Below, one piece after another: positions 18,905 through 27,364 of a stretch of DNA of 64,000 nt. This stretch comes from an uncultured Alistipes sp. (GTDB lineage: Bacteria; Bacteroidota; Bacteroidia; Bacteroidales; Rikenellaceae). How positions within the stretch are numbered: the first letter of the stretch is position 1; each line of letters begins with the position of its first letter. The position numbers were made by a program, and so were the translations under genes. Under the pieces are notes generated by a model. It worked only from the letters and a program-made list of their open reading frames with translations. It made no database searches and was not told where the DNA came from. The DNA lies in NCBI RefSeq assembly GCF_949296715.1, contig NZ_CASFQD010000013.1, forward strand, positions 22,958 to 86,957, in the 5' to 3' direction.

Positions 18905-19870
18905 ATGTTTGGAAAATTGAAATGTCTGTCGATGGTCCTCGCGTTTGCCGCAATCGGTACGGTATTCACGGCTTGCGACGACGATGAGACCGCAGTCGAC
19001 GAATGGACCTCGAATTACGTCTACCTCCAGCGTTTCGGACTTGGCGTATCGAACCGGGTGTACAACCTGTCGCACTCTTCGCTGGGAGTCATAAGCTCCG
19101 AAGAGATTTCTGTTCCCCTCACCGTCTGCCTCGCGCAGCCCTACGGCCGTGACGTGGCCGTGACGCTGGCGGCGTCGATCGAAGGGGATCTCCCGGCTGA
19201 CGATGTGGCCCTCGACGGGAACGTGGTCATCCCCGCAGGGGAGACGAGCGTCGCCACGACGCTGTCGGTCAATTCGGACTGGAGCTTCGTCTCGCGTGAT
19301 GCCGAGAGCTATACGATCCGGGTTTCGGTTGCGTCGGTTTCGCCCGCTTCGGACGATCTTCGCATTTCGACGAAGCAGGGTGAACTGACCTGTACGATCA
19401 ACAAGGCCGAGTACTGCGACATCCTGCCCAACGAGGTGCCCGACGGCAGCCGGATTACGGACTATACGGGATGGTCGGTCCGCTCGTGCTACGACGAGTC
19501 GCTGGACGGCCCCTGGTCGAATGTCCAGGATGCCCTTATCGACGGCGATACGGGCGGTAACAGTTATGTCTGGTACAGTACGCCGCTGCTTTCGGTCAGG
19601 ATCGACATGGGCGAGTCCCGCTCGATCAGCGGACTGGAGTATTACAGCTTTTACGACGCATCGACCTACTCCTTCACCCGCTGCAAGCTCTTTACGAGCG
19701 ACGACGGCGAGTTGTGGACGGAAAGAACCCCCAAAGAGGGTCTGGAGATGGGGGCTCTCCGCAATACGCAGTATCTGAAGTTCATCTCGCCGATCGAGAC
19801 CCGTTATGTGATCTGGCAGATGTTCGGATCGGCGGTTCTCTGCTCCGAGATTTACGTCTATCGGAAATAG
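18905..19870 (+). CDS. DUF1735 plus F5/8 type C-like binding lipoprotein
   Basis: A 321-residue lipoprotein (signal to VFTAC, about residue 24). The N-terminal domain repeats the DUF1735 pattern (SVPLTVCLAQPYGRDVAVTLAAS, VVIPAGETSVATTLSV). The C-terminal part from about residue 185 looks like a discoidin/F5-8 type C domain (IDMGESRSISGLEYYSF, CKLFTSDDGELWTE, YVIWQMFGSAVLCSEIYVY). It is the last gene of the operon, ahead of a strong terminator. It is probably a second surface glycan-binding protein, in the SusE/F position of this PUL. Confidence 0.83.
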   Translation: MFGKLKCLSMVLAFAAIGTVFTACDDDETAVDEWTSNYVYLQRFGLGVSNRVYNLSHSSLGVISSEEISVPLTVCLAQPYGRDVAVTLAASIEGDLPADDVALDGNVVIPAGETSVATTLSVNSDWSFVSRDAESYTIRVSVASVSPASDDLRISTKQGELTCTINKAEYCDILPNEVPDGSRITDYTGWSVRSCYDESLDGPWSNVQDALIDGDTGGNSYVWYSTPLLSVRIDMGESRSISGLEYYSFYDASTYSFTRCKLFTSDDGELWTERTPKEGLEMGALRNTQYLKFISPIETRYVIWQMFGSAVLCSEIYVYRK

Positions 19871-19889
19871 GCGCTGTCCGCCATACGGA

Positions 19890-19928
19890 AATGGGGGTTG
19901 TTCACACGGGACAACCCCCATTCTTTTG
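19890..19928 (+). terminator. Terminator of the GH18 PUL
   Basis: AATGGGGGTTGT and ACAACCCCCATT form a 12-bp perfect stem around a 9-nt loop, followed by a short CTTTTG tract, 20 bp after the last PUL gene. Two further small inverted repeats follow directly: TTGCGGAGT/ACTCCGCAA (19926-19944) and ACCGGTCT/AGACCGGT. Confidence 0.9.
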
Positions 19929-20039
19929 CGGAGTCACTCCGCAACCGGTCTCCGAGACCGGTCTCCGGACCGTTTGCCGGCGGTGCGAAAGAGTCCGGCA
20001 TGATGTCCGTCCTCTTCCCTCCGTCGGTTGTTCCGGCCC

Positions 20040-20270
20040 GTTTCCGGGGCTTCCCTTCCCACCGTCCCTCTTCACAGCCCCTGTTTCCGGAAACGCTCTT
20101 TACCACCATCTCTCTTCACAGACCGCGTTCCCGGAAATCTTCTTTCCCGCTGTCACTCACCACTGTTCCCGTTTTCGGGACACCCTTTGCCCATTGTCAC
20201 TCCCCACAGTCCCCGTTTCCGGGGTACTCTCTATTCACCGTTCCTCTTCACGGCTCCGGTATCCGGACCC
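20040..20270. repeat. 44-bp degenerate tandem repeat with a small hairpin in each unit
   Basis: The core (GTTTCCGG or a variant) recurs at 20040, 20083, 20127, 20171, 20215 and 20259, a period of 43-44 bp over six units. The linkers share CTC-TTCACAG-like text. The cores form different but self-complementary mini-stems, for example GTTTCCGGAAAC, CCCGTTTTCGGG and CCCCGTTTCCGGGG. The array fills most of the 547-bp gap between the PUL terminator and the next gene, with no credible coding frame. Confidence 0.75.
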
Positions 20271-20380
20271 TCCGTTCCCGCAGCATCTGCTCCGCCCTCT
20301 TTTTCAGCCGCCGGCTCCCGTCGCACCGGCCGTTTGGCGTGAAAGTCCGACTGCGGAGAATAACGGAACGGATAAATTTA

Positions 20381-20388
20381 TAATTTTG
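20381..20388 (+). promoter_or_regulatory. -7 promoter element of the GNAT-nitrilase gene
   Basis: TAATTTTG matches TAnnTTTG and lies 29 bp before the start codon of the downstream gene. No upstream TTTG is seen at the usual distance. Confidence 0.55.
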
Positions 20389-20417
20389 CGCCGTTCCCGA
20401 AATATCTTATCGCATCT

Positions 20418-21950
20418 ATGGCAGACACGCACAAAATCAATCGGGTCGAGGTCCGCAACCTGCAGATGGAGGACTATGCGCAGCTGGCGCAGTCGTTTAC
20501 CCGCGTCTATGCGGACAAGGATGTCTTCTGGACCCGTGAGCAGATTCACAAGCTGGTCGAGATTTTTCCCGAAGGACAGATCGTCACGGTCGTCGGCGAC
20601 CGGATTGTCGGATGCGCCCTCTCGATCATCGTCGACTACGACATGGTCAAGGGAGACCATACCTATGCGAAGGTGACCGGCAACGAGACCTTCTCGACGC
20701 ACAATCCCGGCGGCAACATCCTCTACGGCATCGAGGTCTTCATCCATCCCGACTACCGCGGGCTGCGGCTGGCACGGCGCATGTACGACTACCGCAAGGA
20801 GCTGTGCGAGAAGCTCAACCTGAAGGCCATCATGTTCGGCGGGCGCATCCCGAACTACCACAAGTACGCCGACCGCATGCGCCCGAAGGAGTACATCGAG
20901 AAGGTGCGTTCGCGCGAGATTTACGATCCGGTGCTGACGTTCCAGCTCTCGAACGACTTTCACGTGCGGCGCGTGATGCCCAACTACCTGCCCAACGACG
21001 AGGAGTCGTGCCACTGCGCGACGCTCCTGCAGTGGGACAACATCTACTACCAGCCGCCCACGCAGGAGTTCGTCGACAAGAAGACCACCGTGCGCGTCGG
21101 GCTGGTGCAGTGGCAGATGCGTACCTACAAGACCCTCGACGACGTCTTCGAGCAGGTCGAGTTCTTCGTCGACGCCGTGTCGGACTACAAGAGCGACTTC
21201 GTCCTCTTTCCCGAGTACTTCAACGCCCCGCTCATGGCGCGTTTCAACAACCTCGGTGAGGCGCAGTCGATCCGCGGCCTGGCGCAGTACACGGAGGAGA
21301 TCCGCGACCGCTTCGTCGAACTGGCCATCAGCTACAACATCAACATCATCACCGGCAGCATGCCCTACATCAAGTCCGACGGCGGGCTCTACAACGTCGG
21401 CTTCCTCTGCCGCCGCGACGGTACCTACGACATGTACGAGAAGGTGCACGTCACGCCCGACGAGGTGAAGAGCTGGGGCTTGAGCGGCGGACGCATGGTG
21501 CAGACCTTCGATACGGACTGCGCGCGCATCGGCGTGCTGATCTGCTACGACGTGGAGTTTCCCGAGCTGTCGCGCATCATGGCCGACCAGGGCATGCAGA
21601 TACTCTTCGTCCCTTTCCTCACCGACACGCAGAACGGCTATTCGCGCGTGCGGGTCTGCGCCCAGGCCCGGGCCATCGAAAACGAGTGTTTCGTGGCGAT
21701 CGCCGGCAGCGTGGGCAACCTGCCGCGGGTCCACAACATGGATATCCAGTATGCGCAGTCGGGCGTCTTCACGCCGTGCGACTTCGCCTTCCCGACCGAC
21801 GGCAAGCGGGCCGAGGCCACGCCCAATACGGAGATGATCCTCATTTCGGACGTCGATCTGGACCTGCTCAACGAGCTGCACACCTACGGCAGCGTGCGCA
21901 ACCTGCGCGACCGCCGGCACGACCTCTACGAGCTGCGTATCAGGAAGTGA
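20418..21950 (+). CDS. GNAT acetyltransferase-nitrilase fusion protein
   Basis: A 510-residue two-domain protein. Residues about 8-215 resemble a GNAT acyltransferase (GIEVFIHPDYRGLRLARRMYDYRKEL is the acetyl-CoA loop region). Residues about 225-505 form a carbon-nitrogen hydrolase (nitrilase superfamily) with all three catalytic residues: Glu266 in LFPEYF, Lys342 in YEKVHVTPDE and Cys376 in LICYDVEFPE. Such fusions are known in Bacteroidetes, but the substrate is not known to me; the nitrilase could hydrolyse an amide and the GNAT could acylate the released amine. The gene stands alone, cytosolic with no signal peptide, after a repeat array. Confidence 0.88.
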   Translation: MADTHKINRVEVRNLQMEDYAQLAQSFTRVYADKDVFWTREQIHKLVEIFPEGQIVTVVGDRIVGCALSIIVDYDMVKGDHTYAKVTGNETFSTHNPGGNILYGIEVFIHPDYRGLRLARRMYDYRKELCEKLNLKAIMFGGRIPNYHKYADRMRPKEYIEKVRSREIYDPVLTFQLSNDFHVRRVMPNYLPNDEESCHCATLLQWDNIYYQPPTQEFVDKKTTVRVGLVQWQMRTYKTLDDVFEQVEFFVDAVSDYKSDFVLFPEYFNAPLMARFNNLGEAQSIRGLAQYTEEIRDRFVELAISYNINIITGSMPYIKSDGGLYNVGFLCRRDGTYDMYEKVHVTPDEVKSWGLSGGRMVQTFDTDCARIGVLICYDVEFPELSRIMADQGMQILFVPFLTDTQNGYSRVRVCAQARAIENECFVAIAGSVGNLPRVHNMDIQYAQSGVFTPCDFAFPTDGKRAEATPNTEMILISDVDLDLLNELHTYGSVRNLRDRRHDLYELRIRK

Positions 21951-22172
21951 CCCGGCGGGGACCCCGTCCGGAACTTTTGCGGCGCCTTTGTCCATTCAGG
22001 CCGCCGGGCCTTCTCCTGCCGGGATTTTCCTCTTCCGGCCGGCGGCCGAGAACCGCCGGCAGTTGCCGACGCAGAAACGCAGCAGCGTGAAAAACAGCAA
22101 CAGCAGCATCTTGCTCTTCATCGGGTTCGTTTTCGGAAGCCGGAGCGGCCGGCATCTTCTTGTCATGCAGGA

Positions 22173-23324
22173 TCATCGTGTCAGCTTTAAGGTGATTTCG
22201 GTGTAGCGGGCTCCCGAACGGATGCGGGCCCGGTACTCCTTTCCGGGAGCTGCCGCGGGATCATTGATGCGGATCGTCACGTCGTCGTGCCCCGCGACGA
22301 ACTGCAGGTAGTTGCTCCGCAGCGCCATGAATTCGCTCTCTTCGGAATTTCCGGGCAGCGCCACGCGCAGGCTCCGCTCTCCGGCGGCAGGAAGTTCGTA
22401 GTGCATCCCCCATGCGGGCAGCCCTTCGGGCTGCACCTGCCCGATGGCCGAGCGGATGCGTGCCCCGACCTCCCGGCCGTCGCGCACGAGCCACTCCGAA
22501 ACGTAGACCCGGGCATATTCGGAGGAGACTGCGAGCGCCCAGGCTCCCGACGGGAACTGCGCCAGCGCAATATCCTTGCAGATGAAGTACCCGTGCCGGG
22601 GTTCGACGGCGATCCGCTCCGCCGGACGGTCGAGCGTCAGCATTCCCAGCGCCTCCAGTCCGGCCGCCGGGCCCGCATCGACGAACGAATAGCGGTTGCT
22701 CCCGACAAAATCGTGTGCGACGTCGATGTATACCGCCTCGCCGAAGAGCGTCCGTCCGTTCTGCTCGTCGTACATGTCGAGCCACTCCCCGGCGCTCGTT
22801 CCCGGTACTTCGGGCGTTCCCGGCATGCCGGGCTCTTCCGGCGTTCCCGGTTGTTCCGGCCCTTCGGTTGTTCCCGGCTCTTCGGGAGAGCCCGGCATGC
22901 CGGGCATCTCCGACAGGTTTTTCAGTTGGAGCCTGATCCTGATCCGCTGCGACGGTGCGATGGTCCGCGTCGCGGCCCAGATGCGGTAGTTTTCCGTGCC
23001 GCCGCCCTCCTGTACGACAAAGGAAAATTCCCGGCTGGCGCCGCGGCGGAACCATTCCGAATTGAGAAAGCGATAGGTGGCTTTACCGTCGCCGTCGGTC
23101 TGTTCGACGCGCAGGGGCGGCGTGAGGTTGCTCTTCCGAAACTCCGCGTATGTGCGTTCATCGTAGAACTTGACGGGAACGCCTGCCAGCGGTTTACCCT
23201 GGTCGTCGAGTACCGTGATCTCCACGACAGCCTCTTTCGAACCGGAGTGCGCCTCTTCCTTCTTGCAGGCGGTGAACGAGAAGATGCCGACGAAGAGCAG
23301 GGTCATGAGTTTTTTCGTTTGCAT
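22173..23324 (-). CDS. Lipoprotein with Ig-like N domain and Pro/Gly/Glu linker
   Basis: A 383-residue lipoprotein; the start at 23324 gives a signal ending SFTAC (Cys about 19) followed by KKEE. Residues about 30-60 look like an Ig- or carboxypeptidase-regulatory-type beta-sandwich (VVEITVLDDQGKPLAGVPVKFYD). Residues about 140-175 are a low-complexity linker of repeated PGTPE/PGMPG units. The C-terminal part (from about 180) has no family I know. A TAATTTTG element on the minus strand (23412-23419) is a likely promoter. It follows a TPR/HTH membrane regulator in the same direction and may be its target. Surface exposure on a Pro-rich stalk is inferred. Confidence 0.75.
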   Translation of the reverse strand: MQTKKLMTLLFVGIFSFTACKKEEAHSGSKEAVVEITVLDDQGKPLAGVPVKFYDERTYAEFRKSNLTPPLRVEQTDGDGKATYRFLNSEWFRRGASREFSFVVQEGGGTENYRIWAATRTIAPSQRIRIRLQLKNLSEMPGMPGSPEEPGTTEGPEQPGTPEEPGMPGTPEVPGTSAGEWLDMYDEQNGRTLFGEAVYIDVAHDFVGSNRYSFVDAGPAAGLEALGMLTLDRPAERIAVEPRHGYFICKDIALAQFPSGAWALAVSSEYARVYVSEWLVRDGREVGARIRSAIGQVQPEGLPAWGMHYELPAAGERSLRVALPGNSEESEFMALRSNYLQFVAGHDDVTIRINDPAAAPGKEYRARIRSGARYTEITLKLTR

Positions 23325-23411
23325 GGGGCCGAATCGTTTTTTCGTGTTTGCAATTGCTCTCCGGTCCCCGTTTCGGTATCGGACGGATACTGCGGAGCCG
23401 GATTCCGGGTG

Positions 23412-23419
23412 CAAAATTA
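23412..23419 (-). promoter_or_regulatory. -7 promoter element of the linker lipoprotein gene
   Basis: The minus strand reads TAATTTTG, a full match to TAnnTTTG, 87 bp upstream of the start at 23324. It lies inside the 201-bp gap after the regulator gene and suggests separate transcription. Confidence 0.5.
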
Positions 23420-23525
23420 GAACCCCCGTGTCGTTTTTCGGTTGCAATACGGCACGGAGGTTCTGACAGTTTGAAAAAATACGATCTGTAAGTCAGTGTG
23501 TTGCGGTCTTCTCTTTTCCGGATTT

Positions 23526-25211
23526 CTAACAGCTCTCTGACTTTTGCTCGAGCAGTGCGACGAAGAACTCCCGGTCGGGGGCTTCGGAGTTCCGGATGCG
23601 GGTTTTCAGTCTCGACTTGCGGGCGTAGACGTTGGCGACGCTGTCGTGCATGAAGAGGCTGATGACCTGGGGCGAGAACCCGCTGAAGAGGTAGCACAAC
23701 AGGCGGGTGTCGGTCTCCTTCATCTTCGGGAAGTCGCGGCGCAGCCGCTGTATGGCGTTGTCATGGACCATGTCGACGATGCGTTCGAGTTCGGGCAGCA
23801 TCTCGCCGTCGGCAGCGAACCCTTCGATGAGCCGTTTTACCTGCCGGGTCATGGCGGCCGCCTCCGATGCGGTATTCTCCCGCTCGTAGAGGGCCTTGCC
23901 GAGGCGGTCCACGATGTCGAAGCGGGAGGCGAGAATCCCCTTCATGCTGTTCTCCGTCCGGTGCTTCTGCTCCAGCTGGCGGACGAGCTCCCGGTATTTT
24001 TCCCGAACCTCCCCGGCCAGCAGCAGTTCGCGTTCGTAGCGCTCCTGCTGCAGCCGCATGCGCTGGCGGACAAGCAGCAGCCCGCCGCCGGCGAGCAGGA
24101 GGGCCACCGCCGCGACGGCGATCTCGCCGATGCGGCGGCTCCGCATCCGGTAGTCGGCAAAGGCGGCCCGTTCGCGGAAATACTCCTTTTCGATCATCCC
24201 GGCCGAGGTGTGCAGTGCGGCGCGGGTCATGGAGTCGTTCAGAAAGATGAACCGACGGATCTCCTGCGCCGCTTCGCGGTAACGTCCGGCTTCCGTATCG
24301 CTGCGATAGGCCGTGAAGAGCAGGGCGGGCAGCTCCCCGGGGTCGGTCGTGCGGCTCTCGGCCAGGCGGAGGTAGTGGCGGGCGCTGTCGGGCCAGTGGC
24401 GCAGCAGATGCGCCTGTGCCTGCATGCGCAGGCCCGTTGCGGACGTGTCGCCGGCGGCCGAACGTTCGATGCGCCGCAGCAGCGTCTCGGGGACGGCCTC
24501 CTCGGCCGAAACGGTATGGAGCGTGGCAAAACAGGCCAGGCAGCGCCTGACGAGCGTGTCGTCGCGCAGCTCGTCCGCCAGTTCGAGTGCGAGCGTGCAG
24601 TCGCGCCGCGCCCGGGACGGGTCCCGCATGCGGAGTGCCGCCGCAGCCATTCCGAGCAGCGCGTCGGCCGTCCGTGCGGGCTCCTCCGAACGGATGAAGA
24701 GGTTGCGCGCATCCCGGCAGTAGCGGTAGGCCCTTGCGAAATTCAGCTCGGCATGGTACACCTCGCCGATCCGCAGGTAGAGCAGCCCGAGGTAGTAGGG
24801 TTCGTCGATGCGGCGCAGCTCCTCCTCGACTTCGAGGAAGAGCCGCAGGGCCCCGGGTTTGTCTCCCTGCTTCAATTTGCACCTTCCGAGGTAGTAGCGG
24901 GTCTTGCAGCGGTTGCGGATGTCGTGCTCCCGGGTCCGGTAGTACTCCCATGCCTGTCCGAGCAGCGAGTCGCAGTCGGCATCGGCTCCGCTGCGTGCGG
25001 CGGCTTCCGCGACGAGCAGGGCGTGCCGGGCCTTCAGCGCACGGCTGCCGAGCCGTTCGGCCGGAATCCCGAGCAGCAGGTGCAGCGAGCTGTCGGGGTG
25101 TTCCTGCACGATTTTCTCGGCGAGAGAGAGTATCTCCGCCGCATGGTCGGATTTCGAGCATCCGCCCAGTGCGGCGGCGAGTATAAGGATTGCGCAAATC
25201 AGTCGTTTCAT
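23526..25211 (-). CDS. TPR membrane regulator with C-terminal helix-turn-helix
   Basis: A 561-residue protein; the start at 25211 (MKRLICAILILAAALGGC) gives a lipoprotein-like signal, while the open frame upstream is a shadow of other genes. Residues about 25-330 are helical with TPR-like pairs (RYYLGRCKLKQGDKPGALRLF, GLLYLRIGEVYHAELNFARAY). A transmembrane segment near residues 370-390 (IAVAAVALLLAGGGLLLV) precedes a long coiled coil. The C terminus (ETDTRLLCYLFSGFSPQVIS, then SVANVYARKSRLKTRIR) resembles a LuxR-type helix-turn-helix. This is a one-protein sensor design like SusR but without DUF6377 similarity that I can see. Its target may be the adjacent lipoprotein gene. Confidence 0.8.
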   Translation of the reverse strand: MKRLICAILILAAALGGCSKSDHAAEILSLAEKIVQEHPDSSLHLLLGIPAERLGSRALKARHALLVAEAAARSGADADCDSLLGQAWEYYRTREHDIRNRCKTRYYLGRCKLKQGDKPGALRLFLEVEEELRRIDEPYYLGLLYLRIGEVYHAELNFARAYRYCRDARNLFIRSEEPARTADALLGMAAAALRMRDPSRARRDCTLALELADELRDDTLVRRCLACFATLHTVSAEEAVPETLLRRIERSAAGDTSATGLRMQAQAHLLRHWPDSARHYLRLAESRTTDPGELPALLFTAYRSDTEAGRYREAAQEIRRFIFLNDSMTRAALHTSAGMIEKEYFRERAAFADYRMRSRRIGEIAVAAVALLLAGGGLLLVRQRMRLQQERYERELLLAGEVREKYRELVRQLEQKHRTENSMKGILASRFDIVDRLGKALYERENTASEAAAMTRQVKRLIEGFAADGEMLPELERIVDMVHDNAIQRLRRDFPKMKETDTRLLCYLFSGFSPQVISLFMHDSVANVYARKSRLKTRIRNSEAPDREFFVALLEQKSESC

Positions 25212-25282
25212 TGCTTCGGCGTTCGGGTTGCTGGGTTGTAAGAGTGGGGCAGGCGGTGCTCCGGCGGGTTGCCGGCTGCCGG

Positions 25283-26017
25283 TCAGATATCCGTGTAGAG
25301 GTCGAACTGGTGGAGGAGCGTGGTGGCGAAGAAGATGCCGATGATCGTGCTGACGATGGCAAGCAGTACCTTGAGCATCCGCGGCGAGGGCTTGCCCGGC
25401 CGGTCGCTGCGTTCGGCGACATACTCGCGGAAGAAGAGGAACAGCGCCGGCACGACGCTGCAGGCCAGCAGGTAGTCCTCCGGAATGCCGAAATAGTAGA
25501 CCTTCGACAGCCCGATGAGGGCCCAGTGGCAGAGGAACATCGCCAGCACGATGTTGACCCGCTCCGAGAAGGCGAGCATCAGCCCCACGGTGAAGACCGC
25601 TACCGAGCAGGGCATCACCGGCGAGGTCATCATCGGGAACGAGCGGCCGAGCAGCAGCGATACGAGCGGATAGATGAGCGGCATGGCCATGAGCAGCAGG
25701 GCGAAGGCCGTGTGGTGTCCCGTGCGGACGAGCGTGGCGCGGCGCAGTGCGAGGTCGTAGATCCAGATGCATCCCATGACGGCCCAGAAGAGTGCCAGCA
25801 TGTCGTTGTATTGCCGCGGCTCGCAGTAGACGAGGTAGTAGACGCCCGCAATCCAGAAGTTGAGCCCCGCCATGTAGAGTTTCATGGCGATGCGCACCCC
25901 GCGCGACGGGCGCAGGCGCAGCAGCACGGTGAGCAGGGCGCCCGCCGCCACCCAGACAATCTGTGCGGTCCAGGTTCCTTCGTTATAGGCGGCTATCGTT
26001 TCCCAGAATGTCTCCAT
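25283..26017 (-). CDS. DUF6064-family integral membrane protein
   Basis: A 244-residue protein with about seven hydrophobic segments (for example AQIVWVAAGALLTVLL, MLALFWAVMGCIWIYDLAL, LLAIVSTIIGIFFATTLL). The start METFWETIAAYNEGTW and the overall pattern match DUF6064, of unknown function. It follows the two ThrE-type exporter genes with a 9-bp gap and may be co-transcribed with them. No catalytic motif is visible. Confidence 0.8.
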   Translation of the reverse strand: METFWETIAAYNEGTWTAQIVWVAAGALLTVLLRLRPSRGVRIAMKLYMAGLNFWIAGVYYLVYCEPRQYNDMLALFWAVMGCIWIYDLALRRATLVRTGHHTAFALLLMAMPLIYPLVSLLLGRSFPMMTSPVMPCSVAVFTVGLMLAFSERVNIVLAMFLCHWALIGLSKVYYFGIPEDYLLACSVVPALFLFFREYVAERSDRPGKPSPRMLKVLLAIVSTIIGIFFATTLLHQFDLYTDI

Positions 26018-26026
26018 GTCGGGCGG

Positions 26027-26533
26027 TTATCGGTCGAAGCCGGGGCGTCGGCGGCGCGTGAGCGAGAAGGCCCGGCGGTTGAAGATGAAGATCGGCAGCG
26101 TGGCTCCCGCGGCCAGCAGGGCGATGACGCTCAGCGAGACGGTGGCGTTGAGGAAGAACTGCTGCATGTACTGGAGTCCCTGCCCGGGGTCGTTGAGCGA
26201 CTGGAGGAACATGATGAGCGAGAAGACCGTCTTGTAGGCGTAGATGCCCGGCACCATCGGCAGCAGCGCCGGGATGTAGAGCACCGTCATCGGGCAGCAG
26301 ATGCCGCGCCCGAGCCAGAGGCTTCCCATGCCGATCGTGACGGCGGCGGCGAGCGACGCCGTGGCGATGTCCACACCCGCGTAGTTCATCAGCGCGAAAC
26401 GCAGGGCGTGTCCTGCGGCGGCGAGCAGCGCTATGCGCGGGAAGGCCCGCATCGGGGGATCGGAGATGGCGCCGAAGCCGATGGCGGCCACGGCGGCGAA
26501 AAGTCCGTCGAGCAGGATGTCCAGAGCGATCAT
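26027..26533 (-). CDS. Threonine/serine exporter family, small C-terminal-half subunit
   Basis: A 168-residue membrane protein with four to five hydrophobic helices (MIALDILLDGLFAAVAAIGFGAI, VLYIPALLPMVPGIYAYKTVF). The PMVPG motif is characteristic of the ThrE C-terminal half (ThrE_2/DUF3815). It overlaps the gene for the larger half by 4 bp, so the two are translationally coupled and should form one exporter. Export of threonine/serine or of a small organic acid is inferred from the family. Confidence 0.88.
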   Translation of the reverse strand: MIALDILLDGLFAAVAAIGFGAISDPPMRAFPRIALLAAAGHALRFALMNYAGVDIATASLAAAVTIGMGSLWLGRGICCPMTVLYIPALLPMVPGIYAYKTVFSLIMFLQSLNDPGQGLQYMQQFFLNATVSLSVIALLAAGATLPIFIFNRRAFSLTRRRRPGFDR

Positions 26534-27297
26534 AGCAGGCTGTCCTTTACCATCAGCAGCGTGGCCGCCAGCCCCACGGCGATGCAGATGATGAGCAGCA
26601 GGGCGTTGATCAGGCGGCTGAATCCGATCAGGATGTGCCCCTCGACGATGTCGATGACGCCGTTGATGAGCGGCACGCCCGGCACCAGGAAGAGCGGGCT
26701 CGTGGCCAGGGCGATCTCGGCCGTGCAGTCGAAGCGCAGGGCCACCGAGGCGCAGAGCGACGCCATGAAGGCCGAGATGATGAAGATCAGGTAGTGGTTG
26801 ACGCCGTGCGCCTGCATGCGCTGCCGCGCGGCGAAGCCCACGAGCGTAGCGGTGAAGACGATGCCCACGGCCGTCCAGTCGCCGCCGAACAGGCGGCAGA
26901 ACGAGGCGTTGGCCAGCCCCACGGTCAGCAGCACGAAGACCGGGTCCATGCGGGGCTTGTCGATCAGCTCCCGGAAGCGGCGGCGCACTTCGTCGAGCGG
27001 CAGTTCCTCGTCGAGGGCGTCCCAGCTCAGGGCGCTCAGGTCGGAATTGCGCTCGAAACTGACGGGCAGCGCCGGAATCCGCACCACGCGGGTGACGGCC
27101 TCGCCGCTCGCCTCGTCGCGCACGGTGAGGATCGTGCTGCGCTGGAAGCTCGACAACTGGATGTCGACCCCCTGCGAGGTGCCGATGCGCTGCGAGTTGC
27201 GGATCACGCGCGAGGTGTGCACGCCCGATCCGAGCAGGTAGGTCGCATACTCGGCGACGAAGTCGAGCGTTTCGATCAACTCTTGTCTGGTCTTCAT
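26530..27297 (-). CDS. Threonine/serine exporter family, large N-terminal-half subunit
   Basis: A 255-residue ThrE_1 (DUF1212) protein. The N-terminal part (EYATYLLGSGVHTSRVIRN, LSSFQRSTILTVRD) is cytosolic and conserved, and about five helices follow (FLVPGVPLINGVIDIVEG contains the family motif). In actinobacterial ThrE both halves are one chain; here they are split. A minus-strand TATTTTTG element (27306-27313) ends only 8 bp before the start codon, so the message may be leaderless. Confidence 0.9.
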   Translation of the reverse strand: MKTRQELIETLDFVAEYATYLLGSGVHTSRVIRNSQRIGTSQGVDIQLSSFQRSTILTVRDEASGEAVTRVVRIPALPVSFERNSDLSALSWDALDEELPLDEVRRRFRELIDKPRMDPVFVLLTVGLANASFCRLFGGDWTAVGIVFTATLVGFAARQRMQAHGVNHYLIFIISAFMASLCASVALRFDCTAEIALATSPLFLVPGVPLINGVIDIVEGHILIGFSRLINALLLIICIAVGLAATLLMVKDSLL

Positions 27298-27305
27298 GGC
27301 AGGTG

Positions 27306-27313
27306 CAAAAATA
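27306..27313 (-). promoter_or_regulatory. -7 promoter element very close to the ThrE start codon
   Basis: The minus strand reads TATTTTTG, with 8 bp between its last base and the ATG at 27297. Transcription would start within a few bases of the start codon. Confidence 0.5.
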
Positions 27314-27364
27314 GGTTTTTCCCGCGAAGTTCCTGCCGTCGGGACGGAAAAAACCCGAAAAAAT

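Noticed and set aside
21996..22121. A 41-codon minus-strand frame with a hydrophobic start (MKSKMLLLLFFTLLRF)
   Set aside because: The start looks like a signal peptide, but the frame is very short, has no promoter or conserved tail and may be chance. It is left out of the features but could be checked.
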